A DNA stretch of 64,000 bases from Isoetes taiwanensis (taxonomy: Eukaryota > Streptophyta > Lycopodiopsida > Isoetales > Isoetaceae): NCBI GenBank assembly GCA_021234155.1, contig JAJEKV010000034.1, positions 14,804,671 through 14,868,670 of the forward strand, in the 5' to 3' direction. Shown piece by piece: positions 10,948 through 21,303 of the stretch; position 1 is the stretch's first letter; each line of letters begins with the position of its first letter. The position numbers were made by a program, and so were the translations under genes. Under the pieces are notes generated by a model, which was given only the letters and a program-made list of their open reading frames with translations, was not told where the DNA came from and made no database searches.

Positions 10948-11048
10948 AATGACTTTTTGTCGACATTCCGCGTGGAACGCGGCTGCCGACGCCAGCGTTA
11001 GCCGGAGGAAGCGGCGTTGACTGCCGGAATGTCGATAAAAAAGTCATT
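10948..11048. repeat. 101-bp inverted-repeat hairpin, possible MITE or hairpin RNA
   Basis: The outer arms AATGACTTTTTGTCGACATT at 10,948-10,967 and AATGTCGATAAAAAAGTCATT read from 11,028 pair over about 23 bases with one bulge and one mismatch. The stem continues with CCG/CGG. The GC-rich middle (CGCGG...CCGACGCC...GGCGTTGA) can pair imperfectly too. There is no obvious target-site duplication. It could be a tiny foldback element or the template of a hairpin RNA, and sequence alone does not decide. Confidence 0.7.
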
Positions 11049-11056
11049 AGTGTAAG

Positions 11057-11990
11057 AAGTTAACCTAGGGTTTCATTACGTCATTTTTTTTTCCTTTCTT
11101 CTGCGCCATCGCCATCGTTTCTTTAGGCGATCATCAGTGTTTTGCGGTGGCGCCATGTGAAACTTCATTCGGTGGCGCCATCTAGGTTTCAGAGTTGAGT
11201 AGGCGAGTTTTTGGAAGCTTTTGACGAAGTTGTGAAGCTTCTTGGTCTGCTTTCGTGTATTTTCTTTGTCTTTTTCCTTTCCGGTGGCGTCATCTTGGTC
11301 TGAGCGTTCGTTAGGCGAAACTTTTGAAGGTTTTGAAGAAATTTCTTGGTGCCTTTGGTCTGCTTTGTCTGTGTTGCTTAGTTTCTTCTGTGACCGGAGT
11401 TGGAGTAGAAAGATAAAATGTTACAGGTTTTCTCTTGTTTCTAGCGATTTTGCAAGGATTATTTTCGTCATTTAAGATTCTTTTTGGTTTTGCAGGTAGT
11501 TACATGAATCAAAGTCTTCCGGCGAGTGTTTTGTTCAGATGTAGCACCCGTGGATGTTTCTAAGTCTGCAAGCGAGTTTTTTCGTTCGGATCCGTGGGTG
11601 TTTTTTAGTCTGCAAGTAAAGTTGCATGCAGAGTTTTTTGCCATTGAGGTTTCTTGCATTGAAGTGTTCTTGGATTTTCATGCCTGTAAGTTTTCTTGAA
11701 TGTCTAACTTAGTGTTATTCTGGCTGCAGATGGTTTTGGAGGGATGAATCTCGATGCATGCTTTTATTTCTTGGTCGGAAGCATGTTCTACATTTTCTAA
11801 GGCGGGGATAGGAGTGCCCGTGTGAGGTCTTTGCGGGCAGTTCATTGCCAATTTTCAGAATTGTAACTAAGTAAAAAGAAGAAATGCAAGTAAAAACAGA
11901 ATTGCAACCAAGTAACTACATTTACGGAAAAAGAAAATCATAGCGAGAATAAGGGGTAAAATGGGACGAGAATGAACCCTAGGTTAACTT
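11057..11990. mobile_element. Putative small inverted-repeat element, 20-bp ends
   Basis: AAGTTAACCTAGGGTTTCAT at 11,057-11,076 recurs in inverted form at 11,971-11,990 (AATGAACCCTAGGTTAACTT), with one missing T. The enclosed 0.9 kb is T-rich with no domain I recognise. It contains a phrase repeated around 11,560-11,620 (GTCTGCAAG with GTGGATGTTT or GTGGGTGTTT). No clear target-site duplication is visible, so the call rests on the inverted ends. Confidence 0.4.
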
Positions 11991-12383
11991 TACGTAGTTT
12001 GTTTACTTTTACGATTGTGATTCTTGTTGTACCAGCATTCCTTGAAGAAGCCTATGTAAGTAGACAAATATAATTTAATTGATTTTTGCTCTTGAGGGCT
12101 AATGCGAAATGGGGCATTCTTGAAAAGAACACAGTAACACCATGGCGCTAGCAGAGGTTGTTTACCTAATTTTGAAGTGCCTTTTCTGCCCTAACCATCT
12201 TCATTTGGGACCGAGTTATTTAGATCTGTTTGTGCTTGTACTTCATTTGCTTGATAAAAAGATTTGGGCTGGGTTGTAGGTTAAACTATAGGGAGTATTT
12301 TGGGCATCAGTTGATAACCAAGTGGCGTAAGGCCTTGTTATGTACAATGTGTATGCTCTTGAAAACATGTTGTGGTGAAGAAA

Positions 12384-12675
12384 AAACATGTTGCAATTTG
12401 AAGAGCAATATTTTGATGCTAAGGAGCACTATGATGAGCCATCTCTTGATCGCAGTTGCTCTGCTTGACCAGTTGCTATATTAGAAGGAAAGGCAAATGG
12501 AAAAGTAAGGATTGATTTGACATTTGTGGAAAGCATTTTGAACGAGCTTAATGCATTGCATAATTGTAGTCATACATCGAGGGAACAGCTAGAGAAGTTG
12601 AGTGCTATTCTTCAAAAAATACAGGAGGATATTAGCACCATGAAATCATGTATGGACAAACAAGATATCAATTAG
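12384..12675 (+). pseudogene. Coiled-coil-like coding remnant, unknown family
   Basis: One frame reads KNMLQFEEQYFDAKEHYDEP, then a TGA stop at 12,466-12,468. It continues for 68 codons, from ILEGKANGKVRIDLTFVESI through REQLEKLSAILQKIQEDIST to QDIN and a TAG at 12,673-12,675. The second part is rich in Leu, Ile, Glu and Lys in heptad-like spacing, which suggests a helix or coiled coil. Similar amino-acid style on both sides of the stop suggests one coding sequence with a nonsense mutation. The family is unknown to me. It could be a captured host exon or part of a transposon gene. Confidence 0.35.
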
Positions 12676-12980
12676 TGCATAGAACTTGGAGTCTTGTTGC
12701 CTTGGATGTTGCATTTGGTCTCCTGTTTGGGATGCGACGCATTTACTTACAATCAGGTAGAGCTTTAAATAAATCTATATTGTTTACAATTATATGCATT
12801 CTGGTCCACATAAACATTGATATTTCCCTCCATTTTGCCATATCTGTTCCAATTTTTCTATTTGCAGTTGCATGCAATTTTGATTTAGGGCATAATAATA
12901 TTTCTTGCTTTTGTTGTGTATAAAATCGATATCTTAAATTACTACTTCAAGGTGCATATGCAGCATTCTTGCACTGTGGG

Positions 12981-13038
12981 CTTGAGTAACCAATAAGTGC
13001 CTTCAGCAGCTTGAGTAACCAATAAGTGCCTTCAGAAG
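12981..13038 (+). repeat. 29-bp perfect tandem duplication
   Basis: The unit starting CTTGAGTAACCAATAAGTGC occurs twice in a row, at 12,981-13,009 and 13,010-13,038, with at most one difference at its end. No function is suggested. Confidence 0.85.
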
Positions 13039-13357
13039 CTCAGAACTTTGGAGGATTTGCAAACTGTCCAGTGTAAAGCATCTTTGTCTGAGTGTAAAGC
13101 ATGCCTTTGCTAGGCATTATATCAGGGAAATTTTTTTCTTAGGGTCTTTTTGCTTGGGCATCTTGGTCTTTTTTTCCATTAATATTAATGTTAGTGAATA
13201 ATTTTCCATAATATTAATGTACCCAAGAAATTTATTGCGGTGCTCGACTCCTTCAACGTAAAAAGGCATTCATGCATCACAATTTTGTTACAAATAAACA
13301 TGCATTAAACCAAACTTGCCTCCAGATGATCTATAATACCCTATAATATAGGAGTAT

Positions 13358-14405
13358 TTAATTATCCTCATTCGTTGGCAATTGATATGCTAGAGATGTG
13401 GATGTTAGATATGAAAAATTGTTGTTTGCATTGCCCTGTTGTGGTATCAGATTTGGCATCCTAGATACCATTGGTTCACTTAATGAGCTTCCTCCTCTTT
13501 GTTGTCTAATGTCAGGTTGCTTCCTATAAGGCAAGCAACCATCAAATATGGAAACAAAATATTCTAGCATGGCTGGCTGTCTTTTGTTTGTTAAACATCT
13601 CTTCGCTAATCAGCTGACTTCAATAACGCAGGATCTGTGGCAGGTTCTAAGAATGTGAAATCAAACAAACGGAGCGATTAGTGGATGCTCTGGTAGTGGA
13701 ATTCTGCTGTCTTAATCAAGTTCTGCTGTATACATGCATTGCAATTTGCAAGGCAGTGCTTTGCACACCTGTGCATCTGCCACAAATGCGGTTATATTTA
13801 TCTATATAATATGTCAACAATTCTGGTTTGAGCTGCACGCATATCTTTGACATATTTGCTGATGCTCCCTTTTAAATAAATGTCATAGAGGTCATTTAAT
13901 AGCATTCCCTTGGATTGAATGCCTTTTAATACAACATTTTGGACATCTCCCATAACGGTAATAGGTTTCCAACAATAGCCATGCACAGGCAAGATTGCAA
14001 TCAACTGCAAAAAAAATTTAAATTTAACTGGGCCACCTTAGTTTTTCCCAATCATCATAACGTTGTCTTTTGTGCAGAACTTCTTGGCTCAAATTATAAG
14101 TAAATTATGTATAAATGGAAATCAAAGTATTTCAACAGATCATAATTTTTCCTCGACAATGGAAAACCTTCATTTGAGCGACCTGTTTCAAGAACATAAC
14201 ACCCTGTTAATAGGCAATACAAAACGAAGGAGATTCATACCTAACATGGCTGCAAAATGCCAAAACCAATGTATATGATAACAGATCCAAGTAGTGGCCA
14301 ACTCAATGACATGTGCAATTACCTCCAAGCCATCAGACCTTTGTAGAAATGGGGAATATATAGCCTGCGCCTTTCCAGCTAACATATGTAAATCATAAGC
14401 TCCAT
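13358..14405 (-). CDS. Exons of an unrecognised gene or gene fragment
   Basis: Two segments have good splice edges. The first, about 14,323-14,405, reads GAYDLHMLAGKAQAIYSPF and LQRSDGLE and ends at donor GTAATT. The second, 13,798-14,004, follows TTTTTTTGCAG and encodes LIAILPVHGYCWKPITVMGD, then VQNVVLKGIQSKGMLLNDLY, and ends ...TRIVDILYR before a TAA. Further down, 13,358-13,570 is open with MLEYFVSIFDGCLPYRKQPD and a Ser/Asn-rich tail to a stop. This could be an alternative last exon. The phase between the first two has not been shown to close. I do not recognise the family. The composition is that of a normal soluble protein. Confidence 0.4.
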
Positions 14406-14820
14406 CCTATATCCAGGCCGGATGGTTTGCACCAGGCCGGATGGTTTCTCAAACCATAATAATAGAGCAGAAATAACTCAGATTCATACCACAGCAGCTC
14501 GTTCCAGTTTGGATTTTGATGGAAACTTGACCACTTATCAATGACATCAATTACTAGTTCTGCAGCTACATCTTTGAGGGGTTCTGCATTTAAGTCTGCC
14601 TCTCATCTGTACAATTTGTCCATCAAATTTGGTCCTGCACATAGGCATATAACATCTTTCGCTGAATACTCAATTTAAGAACGTTTACCTTATTCCGAGC
14701 AGCCTTTCTTCTTCTGATATGCTAGAGAATATTTGAGTTGGACTATCTTCACCTCATAAGAACATGGTACATAACATGATAACATGAATGTGGCAGGGGC
14801 ATGCATGCTATGCAAGAGGC

Positions 14821-15182
14821 CAGTCGGCGCCGACCCACTGTTGGAACAGAATCAAAATATGGTCTACGGGCCATCGTCAGTTTCTTCCTTGGATTAAGCT
14901 ATTCCGCAGCAAAATGCAAACTTGCATCAGTCTACGAATTTGGGCATTACTTGGGCATCCAAATCTAAGCACAAACTTCGGCATTTCTGGGGCAAATCTA
15001 AGCATAAGCTTAGGCATTTCTCATTTAAGCACAAACTTGGGCATTTTTGGAGCGAATGAAAGCTGAAAACTAAGCTTATTCTAAGCCGAGGTTACAAGAG
15101 CAAGCTAGACCTTCAGTCGGCGCCGACCCGTCAAAACCCCAAAAAATGCACTGCACTAAACAACGACCAGTCGGCGCCGACT
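14821..15182. repeat. Three AGTCGGCGCCGACT palindromes and a degenerate 30-bp repeat
   Basis: CAGTCGGCGCCGACC occurs at 14,821-14,835 and 15,114-15,128, and CAGTCGGCGCCGACTGG at 15,168-15,184. The shared core GTCGGCGCCGAC is a perfect 12-bp palindrome, and the third copy extends it to AGTCGGCGCCGACT. Between them (14,935-15,060) a phrase like AATCTAAGCACAAACTTGGG plus GGCATTTCTGG repeats four times with drift. A promoter or LTR origin is possible. No terminal structure was found. Confidence 0.65.
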
Positions 15183-15184
15183 GG

Positions 15185-16580
15185 CGTCTCCAACTCCCTC
15201 GGCCTCTGTTTCCTCTTGTGTCCGCTAATATTTCGATCTTGTGTTTCTTATTTTATTTTATTTTCTGCGTCAACGTAAAGCATTATAGGGCAGGCTATAT
15301 AAAATTTATTAAAACTAACCTTTCTTCTTCAAGTTCCCAAATTTCAACTTTATAGGATCAGGATTTTCTAGGATCAGTTTAACTTGCTTCTACTTGTAAA
15401 TTTTCAAAGCCAACACCCTTTTTTGTTTCTTTCATGATTCTTCTATGGGAAAGTTGAAATACATTCTTATGACGAGGCCTAGACAAATTGAATGCTATTC
15501 GAGAGATTTTCTTCACTTGGAACAGTCCTGGCACAGGTAAACCAAGAAGCACCTCAGACATGAGAACAAACAACAGTTCTTGGACAACTGGAGAACCTGG
15601 TGGAGACTATGTCCAAACCTTGAGGAAACAGAAAACCAGTCTCATTTCATTCTTGAGTGGCTTCCAAGAAAGGGATCAAGTTCAGATACCATCGCACTAT
15701 CTTCATAATTAGCATGATTGCATTAAAGGGTCGGCAAATGGAGGAATTTTATGAAAACCAAGAGCAATGTAGCAACTAGATCTAGACATAGTAGTCGGAA
15801 CGCTGCAAATAGCTACAACTCTTGATTAGTACCATGTTCCTTCAGAGATACTATTTTCATTGTGCTTTACTTTTCAACTGGCAAAAAAAGACCAAAGTGC
15901 TCATAGAAGAAGACCCTATATAAATTTACACTCATTATATCACAAAAAATAGAGCTATAAGCTCCTTATTTAGGACACTCTAAAGCATAAAGTTGCATGA
16001 AAATCCAATAAAACAACATTGGCTATGAATTTGAGCATGCCTCAACATGCCAATCTAATCCATTTGTTTGTCATGATTCTATGATTTGTACTGAAGAATA
16101 GGTGCAGTTGATATTGGACTCCTTCGTCATCCACTATTCACACATTAACCAGTAACATTTGCTAATATTTTTGCTATAAATATATGTCTAATATATGTTC
16201 CAAGGTTTCATAACATATGTCTTATGTTCCATGCTTGCATAGAGTAAAACAATTTTGTGTTACATTTGTCTCCAACATATTTTCAACATTTTCCTGAACA
16301 TGTGTTTAATATACGCCCAACTATCTAAATACGATCAATACTTGCCCATTGTTTACAACATATGTATGCCCAACCTTTATCCTAACCTTGTTCAACATTA
16401 TGAAGTAATTAACAATTCTCTCATATATGTCCAACATTGGCCAACATATGGTAACACACTATGATTTGTCTATATTTGTCAAGTACATTTGATAACACAT
16501 GACCAAGTAACATTTGTTAATATATGCTACATGGAGTTCATGGAAGCTGTGCAAGGAGCGCCCTTAAATTTTTTTTGATG
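15185..16580. other. No gene seen; AT-rich repeat stretch
   Basis: 15,185-15,720 has scattered short open frames without a domain. 16,140-16,520 is a degenerate repeat built on ACATATGT, CCAACATAT and AACATTTGTTAATATATG phrases. Nothing indicates a gene, RNA or terminal repeat. Confidence 0.5.
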
Positions 16581-17010
16581 AAACGTGAAAACCCTTCCTA
16601 TTTTCCCCCATTTGTGGAAACCCTTCCTATTTTCCCATGGGTTTCGAAAATAGGAAGGGTTTCCACTTGAATTAAAATTTAAATTCTTGAGTGTCGTGCA
16701 TATTTATGAGCGTGCATGAGCCTGCACCATTAATGGCGGCGTGCGCCTTGGAAAAAAAAAATGGAAACCCTTCCCATTTTCCGAGGAAACCCTTCCGATT
16801 TTCAAATTGGAAACCCTTCCAATTTTCCATTAAAACCAGGAACATGGAAACCCTTCCTATTTTCCATGTTTGGAAAATAGGAAGGGTTTCCATGGAAACC
16901 CTTCCTGGTTTTAATGAAAGCCGGAAGGGTTTCCATGGAAACCCTTCCTATTTTCCATGGAAAATTGGAAGGGTTTCCATGGAAATTTGGAAGGGTTTCC
17001 ATGGGAGCCC
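16581..17010. repeat. Array of GGAAACCCTTCC-NATTTTCC in both orientations
   Basis: About thirteen copies of a 20-base module (GGAAACCCTTCCTATTTTCC with small changes at position 13) are arranged in both orientations, several head to head across CCATGG. Examples start near 16,617, 16,762, 16,808, 16,846, 16,893 and 16,938, with inverted copies near 16,644, 16,873, 16,959 and 16,980. The array can fold into many alternative hairpins. A subterminal repeat of a DNA transposon is one reading. A few copies also occur at 9,170-9,240. Confidence 0.85.
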
Positions 17011-17741
17011 AACCCAAATAGGGAGTACTTAGAACCATCGGCCATTTTCGCGTCCCGACTTCTTTCCCATTTTGGCGACTTCAAACTCTTCTGTGGCGAT
17101 CGGAACGGAAAATGGAAGCGCTTGTGGCGATCGGAAGGGCAAATCGAGGCGCCTCCTTGTGATTTAGGGAGGTAAATTCATTTGTTTTAAGCCTCTGGCA
17201 TAATTTATAGCAGACGAAATTATTGTCTTTGCTTCAAGATTCATCTTTTCTTTTCTTTTCTTCAAGACTCGTCATTTTCTGCATCTGCCTCCTTGGTCTT
17301 CTTCTGTAATCTTCCCAAAAAATCTAGTCTGAGCATTATATTGCAGCCAAAGTGCAGGTTGCAGAATGCAATGCATTTGCAGCTTTCTCAACCTAGCCAT
17401 CTTTCCAACTTTCTCCTTTTAACGTGGCTGCCATGACCTCCTGTGACTTACATTTTCTATTTACCTTTGACATCAAAATAACAATGGTGTTAAACAATTT
17501 ATGTGGCATGTGTTTGGTAGAATAAAAAACCAAGGAGCATGTATTGTTGATTTATTTGTCTAATTTTTGAAGGTTAGAGACAAAGCGAATCCCCTGTCTT
17601 CTTACAAGTAAGTTCTTTTCTTGTGCGCATATTCTTTAAGCTCCAGTAGCATATGTGGTGCTTTTGTTTGATTTTGATTTTTCTTTGTTCGTCAACGTGA
17701 CTCTTTTATGTTCTTAGTGGCCCCAAGCAAAAGTTCTAAGA
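17011..17741. other. Possible gene 5' region; insertion site of the 9.3-kb transposon
   Basis: A GC-richer patch at 17,035-17,170 ends in a donor-like AGGTAAATTC. It resembles the first exon of a plant gene, but the open stretch is short and unrecognised. The rest is T-rich, intron-like sequence. CTAAGA at 17,736-17,741 is one copy of the target-site duplication. Confidence 0.35.
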
Positions 17742-17762
17742 GGTAAAAGCATGAAAGGGTGT
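17742..17762 (+). repeat. Left terminal inverted repeat
   Basis: This 21-base end begins GGTAAAAGCATG and is the exact inverse of 27,023-27,043. It is preceded by the CTAAGA duplication. Confidence 0.95.
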
Positions 17763-18059
17763 ACGTACATCGTACTGAATTGAAGGACGAATTTGTGCTT
17801 TTTTGGGGTACATTTTAGATGTACATCAAGATACTCTGGTTTGTCGTTTTGTGTCAGGTTTGCAATGATTGCAAGATCATCCCTGACAGTGCCCCCGAAA
17901 TTCTTGGTTAACCACCGAACCACCGAACCACCGAACCAATTGAATGGATCCGTCCCTCCCTTTCGAAATTCCCCTTTCACGGGGCCGAACACCGAACTAA
18001 TTCCAGAAGCAAACACATACCAATTGAATCTACAAGAAATACAAATCAATTTCAATCTG

Positions 18060-20560
18060 TTCATGGAGGGTGAGAATTCCAATGGAAGTGATGGTTCTAA
18101 GCGCCAAGTATGCCGACATTGCCCGGTGTTATGCCACAAAAGCAGATAAAGAAGCGTGTTGGCCAAGTCGATTGGATTGCATCCTCGATTTCGGCAAAGC
18201 GCCGTCAGATCAAAGATTAGTTTTTGTGATCGTTTGATGCAAGATGACAGGCTTTTACGTTTTCGAACTGTAATTGGAAATCCTTCGAAGTTATTGTTAT
18301 GAAATCAATGATCAAAAACTTGAAAGATGGGCTTCAAGAAGTAAAGTACGCTAATAGCAAAGATAAATTGGTACGCAAAACATTCCTTTGTTATCAATGA
18401 TTGTTGGAAAAAAGGAGATATAAACAAGAATGTTTCTTCAAAATTGCTAAAGATCTGACCAAGAAATTTATCCAAAGCTGCAGCAAGAAGGAAGATAATG
18501 TCATTAAGTGGAGCAAATGTATGGGCTTTGGCAGGAAGGATGCCAAGATCAAATAGAATCGATGATTCAATCAAATGTCAGGTTCGTGAATTTTGGCTTG
18601 ACAATACCAAAGTTTCACCAAAGGTTAGAGATGTCATGAAGAGGAGAACACAAGCAATACAATACCTTGATATCTCACGGGTTTGCTCTTGTAATTGAAT
18701 CAATTCAGTCTTGGAGTTTATGTTTTCTTCCAAAATTCTTTCATGACTTTCTTACGTACATTCTAGTTACATTCGAGTGACTGTTAATGAATACACATGG
18801 TTTTCATGAAATGTATTGCATTTTACATTGTTTACATTTATACATTGTTTACATAGTAGCAGAAATCTTGCAGTGATGTGCTATTAGGTACTTTTTAGAT
18901 GTACATCCATTAACACTTACATGTCCATGCAAATTTTGCATTTACATGTACTTGAATATCAAAATTACATCATTTTACATTTTAGTGTACTTTTCGGGTA
19001 ATGAAGCCAAACAAATCGGACATATGTACATTAGTTGTACTAATATTGTAACATTAATGTGATGTACTAATATTGGAACATTAATTAGATGTACATTGGA
19101 TGTACATTGGATGTTGATGGAGGCTGTTATCGTACATTAGATGTCTTCTTTGTACATTAGATGTACATTAGATGTCTGATAACAGTCGATTGGAACTGTT
19201 GGATGGACATTTTATGTACATAGAACATACATTAATTGTACAATAGTATAGTTCAATACTCTTTTGGCATCACGGTTGCCGACATCATTTTGCTAACATG
19301 GTCTTTAATGCTTTTGTTATTGCGGTCGAGCTTTATCAAGCGGTTTGTATATCGAATCACGATACCAAAATTAAGCCGGACGGTTCGGTTAAGTATCGAA
19401 ACCTGATTGCATAAGGAAATTGAAGGAGAGAAACACATGTTGTTGTGTCAAACATGAGCAAGCAGATCTGTCTGAAAGGCCTTCAATGATATGAGGAGAT
19501 CCCTACATGTTAATTGCACTTGCTGTTTGTAGTGTAATGCGTGCATCCCGGCAAAACAATGGAGTATGTCAAGCAAACAAGAAAACTTTTGATAATGTTA
19601 GTATCTTGTGGAGGTCAACGGTTCGCGAGAAATATATGTGACGGATGAATGGCATAAACTAAAATGCATCAAAGGCGAATGTGATGAATGTGGAGTGAAG
19701 AAATTAGACATCTGTCCAAAGCGAGGAAGATGGAATTGAGAATGTGGGTGGCAAGTATATGCATATGTCAATGAGCCATCCAAAAAGGTACATCGAAGGC
19801 TTAGATTAGTTGATCGGAATGACAAAGCATCTGTTTTGTTAAAGAACATGAAAAATCAGCTTGCTAAGTTTCTGGATCATAACTTTCTGACACCTTTGGA
19901 GAGCAAGCAGTTTAAAAGATGTGTTGAGAAACTCGGATAATAGTGTGTTGTGCATTTGTTGACTTTCTTGAGAGAATTACACATTGAAACCGGGGGGAAG
20001 TGCAATCGAGCATTGGAATCTGATCAAATTAGTATTTTGGTCCATATTTCAATGATGAAAATAGAAGGTAAGCTTAAAAAACAAAGTGCATTTCTATGTT
20101 TCGGAGATGAGGAAGCATGACACTCATTTTGTGCAACATGGTTTTAAATTACATTTGGGGTGGCTTAAGAATAATGGAGGTGGACACATAAACCTTCATT
20201 ATGTGTGGTCGGATGGTTGTGCATCTCAATTCAAATCAGACGCGGGCATGGTATGGAATCTGTAGATACCATGTTGAAAATAAAATTCGAAAGTGATATG
20301 GAATTTCTTTGGATCGGCCATGGGAAAGGCACACATGATGGCGAGGCTAGTATAGCAAAGTTGTGGCTTGAGAGCGGCAGAGAAAACAAAATGGCATGCC
20401 CGGTGGCAGTAAACGGCTTGTGCGGTTTAAGGGCCAAGGAATCGGATTGTGAAAGGGTGTTTTGGGAGGTTGGAAAAGCAGGATGTGAGCAGGCGACAAG
20501 CATTCAATTGCAAGACTTTACACGGTACTCGGCCAGATACATTACGTGTCAACTATAAAC
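18060..20560 (+). pseudogene. Transposase-like gene of the 9.3-kb transposon, several frameshifts and stops
   Basis: Coding signal runs through several frames. An N-terminal piece near 18,500-18,700 reads ANVWALAGRMPRSNRIDDSI and VREFWLDNTKVSPKVRDVM. After a TGTACA-rich intron-like gap come a cysteine patch (GECDECGVKKLDICPKRG) near 19,670, then NFLDH-like and ESKQFKRCVEKLG near 19,900, and HDTHFVQHGFKLHLGWL near 20,120. Next is WSDGCASQFKS at 20,206 and, after a frameshift, LWIGHGKGTHDGEASIAKLW near 20,310. The WSDG...GHGKG.HDG pattern with a preceding zinc-like patch is one I know from uncharacterised transposase-like proteins of algae, seedless plants and animals. The Asp residues are plausible catalytic DDE positions, which is inference. 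This copy is broken by stops and shifts, so it cannot make full-length protein. Confidence 0.7.
18755..19250. repeat. TGTACA-rich island, left
   Basis: More than a dozen phrases of the type AGATGTACATT or TTGTACATTAG occur in 500 bases, for example near 18,898, 19,022, 19,090, 19,101, 19,155 and 19,212. The core TGTACA is a 6-bp palindrome. The island sits in an intron-like gap of the transposase gene. Such a density is far above chance and resembles an array of protein-binding sites. Confidence 0.8.
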
Positions 20561-20787
20561 CAATGAGATCCAACAAAGTCGCTATCTGAGACCACTCTCG
20601 TGCTTTTGTGATGCTTGCATTAACTTCAATTGGTTGAATTGTGAGAACATTAAACATTGTGGAGAATGGTCTCTAAAAGTTTGGAGCCCACGGATCATAT
20701 TGCCTCTCGTGTTGAAGCTGAAAATGATGTGGATGTTTTGTATATGCAGGGGACGAGGCTGATTTAGATGACATCTTTGAAGCTTTT

Positions 20788-21159
20788 TTGAGGATGTATT
20801 TGTGTCTTTTGCAGACCGCAGACAATGTGGAAGGTGTTTCATACTATGTTCTCATGTGCACGAGGGAAAAGCATGCATTGGAAGAAGATTCAATTGATGA
20901 CTATGGAAATGAATACTCTGGCGGCACTAGTGTAATTGAAGGACAATATTATGAACTAATCCGGTGCTGCCACAATAAGTATAAACTGCTTCCTACTAAG
21001 AATGTTTTGGTACCTGAAGAATCTGTGATTGGGGTTCGAATCCCATTCAAGAAAGTAAAACACAAGCTGAAGGGGGCAAGCACAGCATTTCACTTGCCAG
21101 ATGAAGTCCATGAGACATTGTTATCACAACTTCCAGCAATTGTAGATGACATGGACTAA
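20788..21159 (+). CDS. Open C-terminal segment of the transposon's plus-strand gene
   Basis: An uninterrupted frame of 123 codons ends in TAG-free sequence at a TAA/TGA-type stop at 21,159. Its middle reads EGVSYYVLMCTREKHALEED, DYGNEYSGGTSVIEGQYYEL, then PFKKVKHKLKGASTAFHLPD, ending LPAIVDDMD. This resembles the tail that follows the WSDG/GHGKG transposase core in related elements. The alternation of 'YYV...KH...D.WG..' and 'V.EG.YYE' suggests a small beta-rich, BAH- or tudor-like fold, which is inference. It is the best preserved part of the gene and follows the broken core by about 230 bases. The start used here is arbitrary, since it is probably an exon. Confidence 0.55.
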   Translation: MRMYLCLLQTADNVEGVSYYVLMCTREKHALEEDSIDDYGNEYSGGTSVIEGQYYELIRCCHNKYKLLPTKNVLVPEESVIGVRIPFKKVKHKLKGASTAFHLPDEVHETLLSQLPAIVDDMD

Positions 21160-21237
21160 GTCAGATCTGTAGTACTTTCCTGAAATATTGTAATACTTTG
21201 TTATAAGAACTGAAGAACTGGACTACTTCAGAAGTGC

Positions 21238-21303
21238 ATTATGTACATCAATGTACATAAGATGTACAACAGATGTACATCTTATGTACATCTGTTGTAC
21301 ATT
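21238..21303. repeat. TGTACA cruciform between the two convergent genes
   Basis: Six TGTACA copies lie in 66 bases, arranged so that AGATGTACAACAGATGTACA faces its near-inverse TGTACATCTTATGTACATCT. The whole segment is close to its own reverse complement and could form a long hairpin. It lies about 80 bases past the stop of the plus-strand gene and 240 bases short of the end of the minus-strand gene. A role as terminator or protein-binding site is possible but not shown. Confidence 0.75.

Noticed and set aside
16255-16464. Regular ATATG/CAACAT spacing that might suggest a CRISPR-like or satellite array
   Set aside because: Units are degenerate with no constant repeat or unique spacers, and the DNA is plant nuclear. 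It is ordinary AT-rich repeat.
9115-17051. GGCCATTTTCGCG at 9,115 and 17,039 as ends of one 8-kb element
   Set aside because: The two copies are in the same orientation, the similarity is only about 13-15 bases, and the flanks do not match. No TSD or LTR pattern supports an element.
16672-17175. Open frames on both strands with repeated NPS/KGF phrases
   Set aside because: They are produced by the GGAAACCCTTCC array having few stops, not by a protein-coding gene.
21028-21045. GGGGTTCGAATCCC resembles a tRNA T-arm
   Set aside because: It lies inside the open C-terminal coding segment of the transposon gene, and no acceptor stem, D-arm or anticodon arm can be placed around it.
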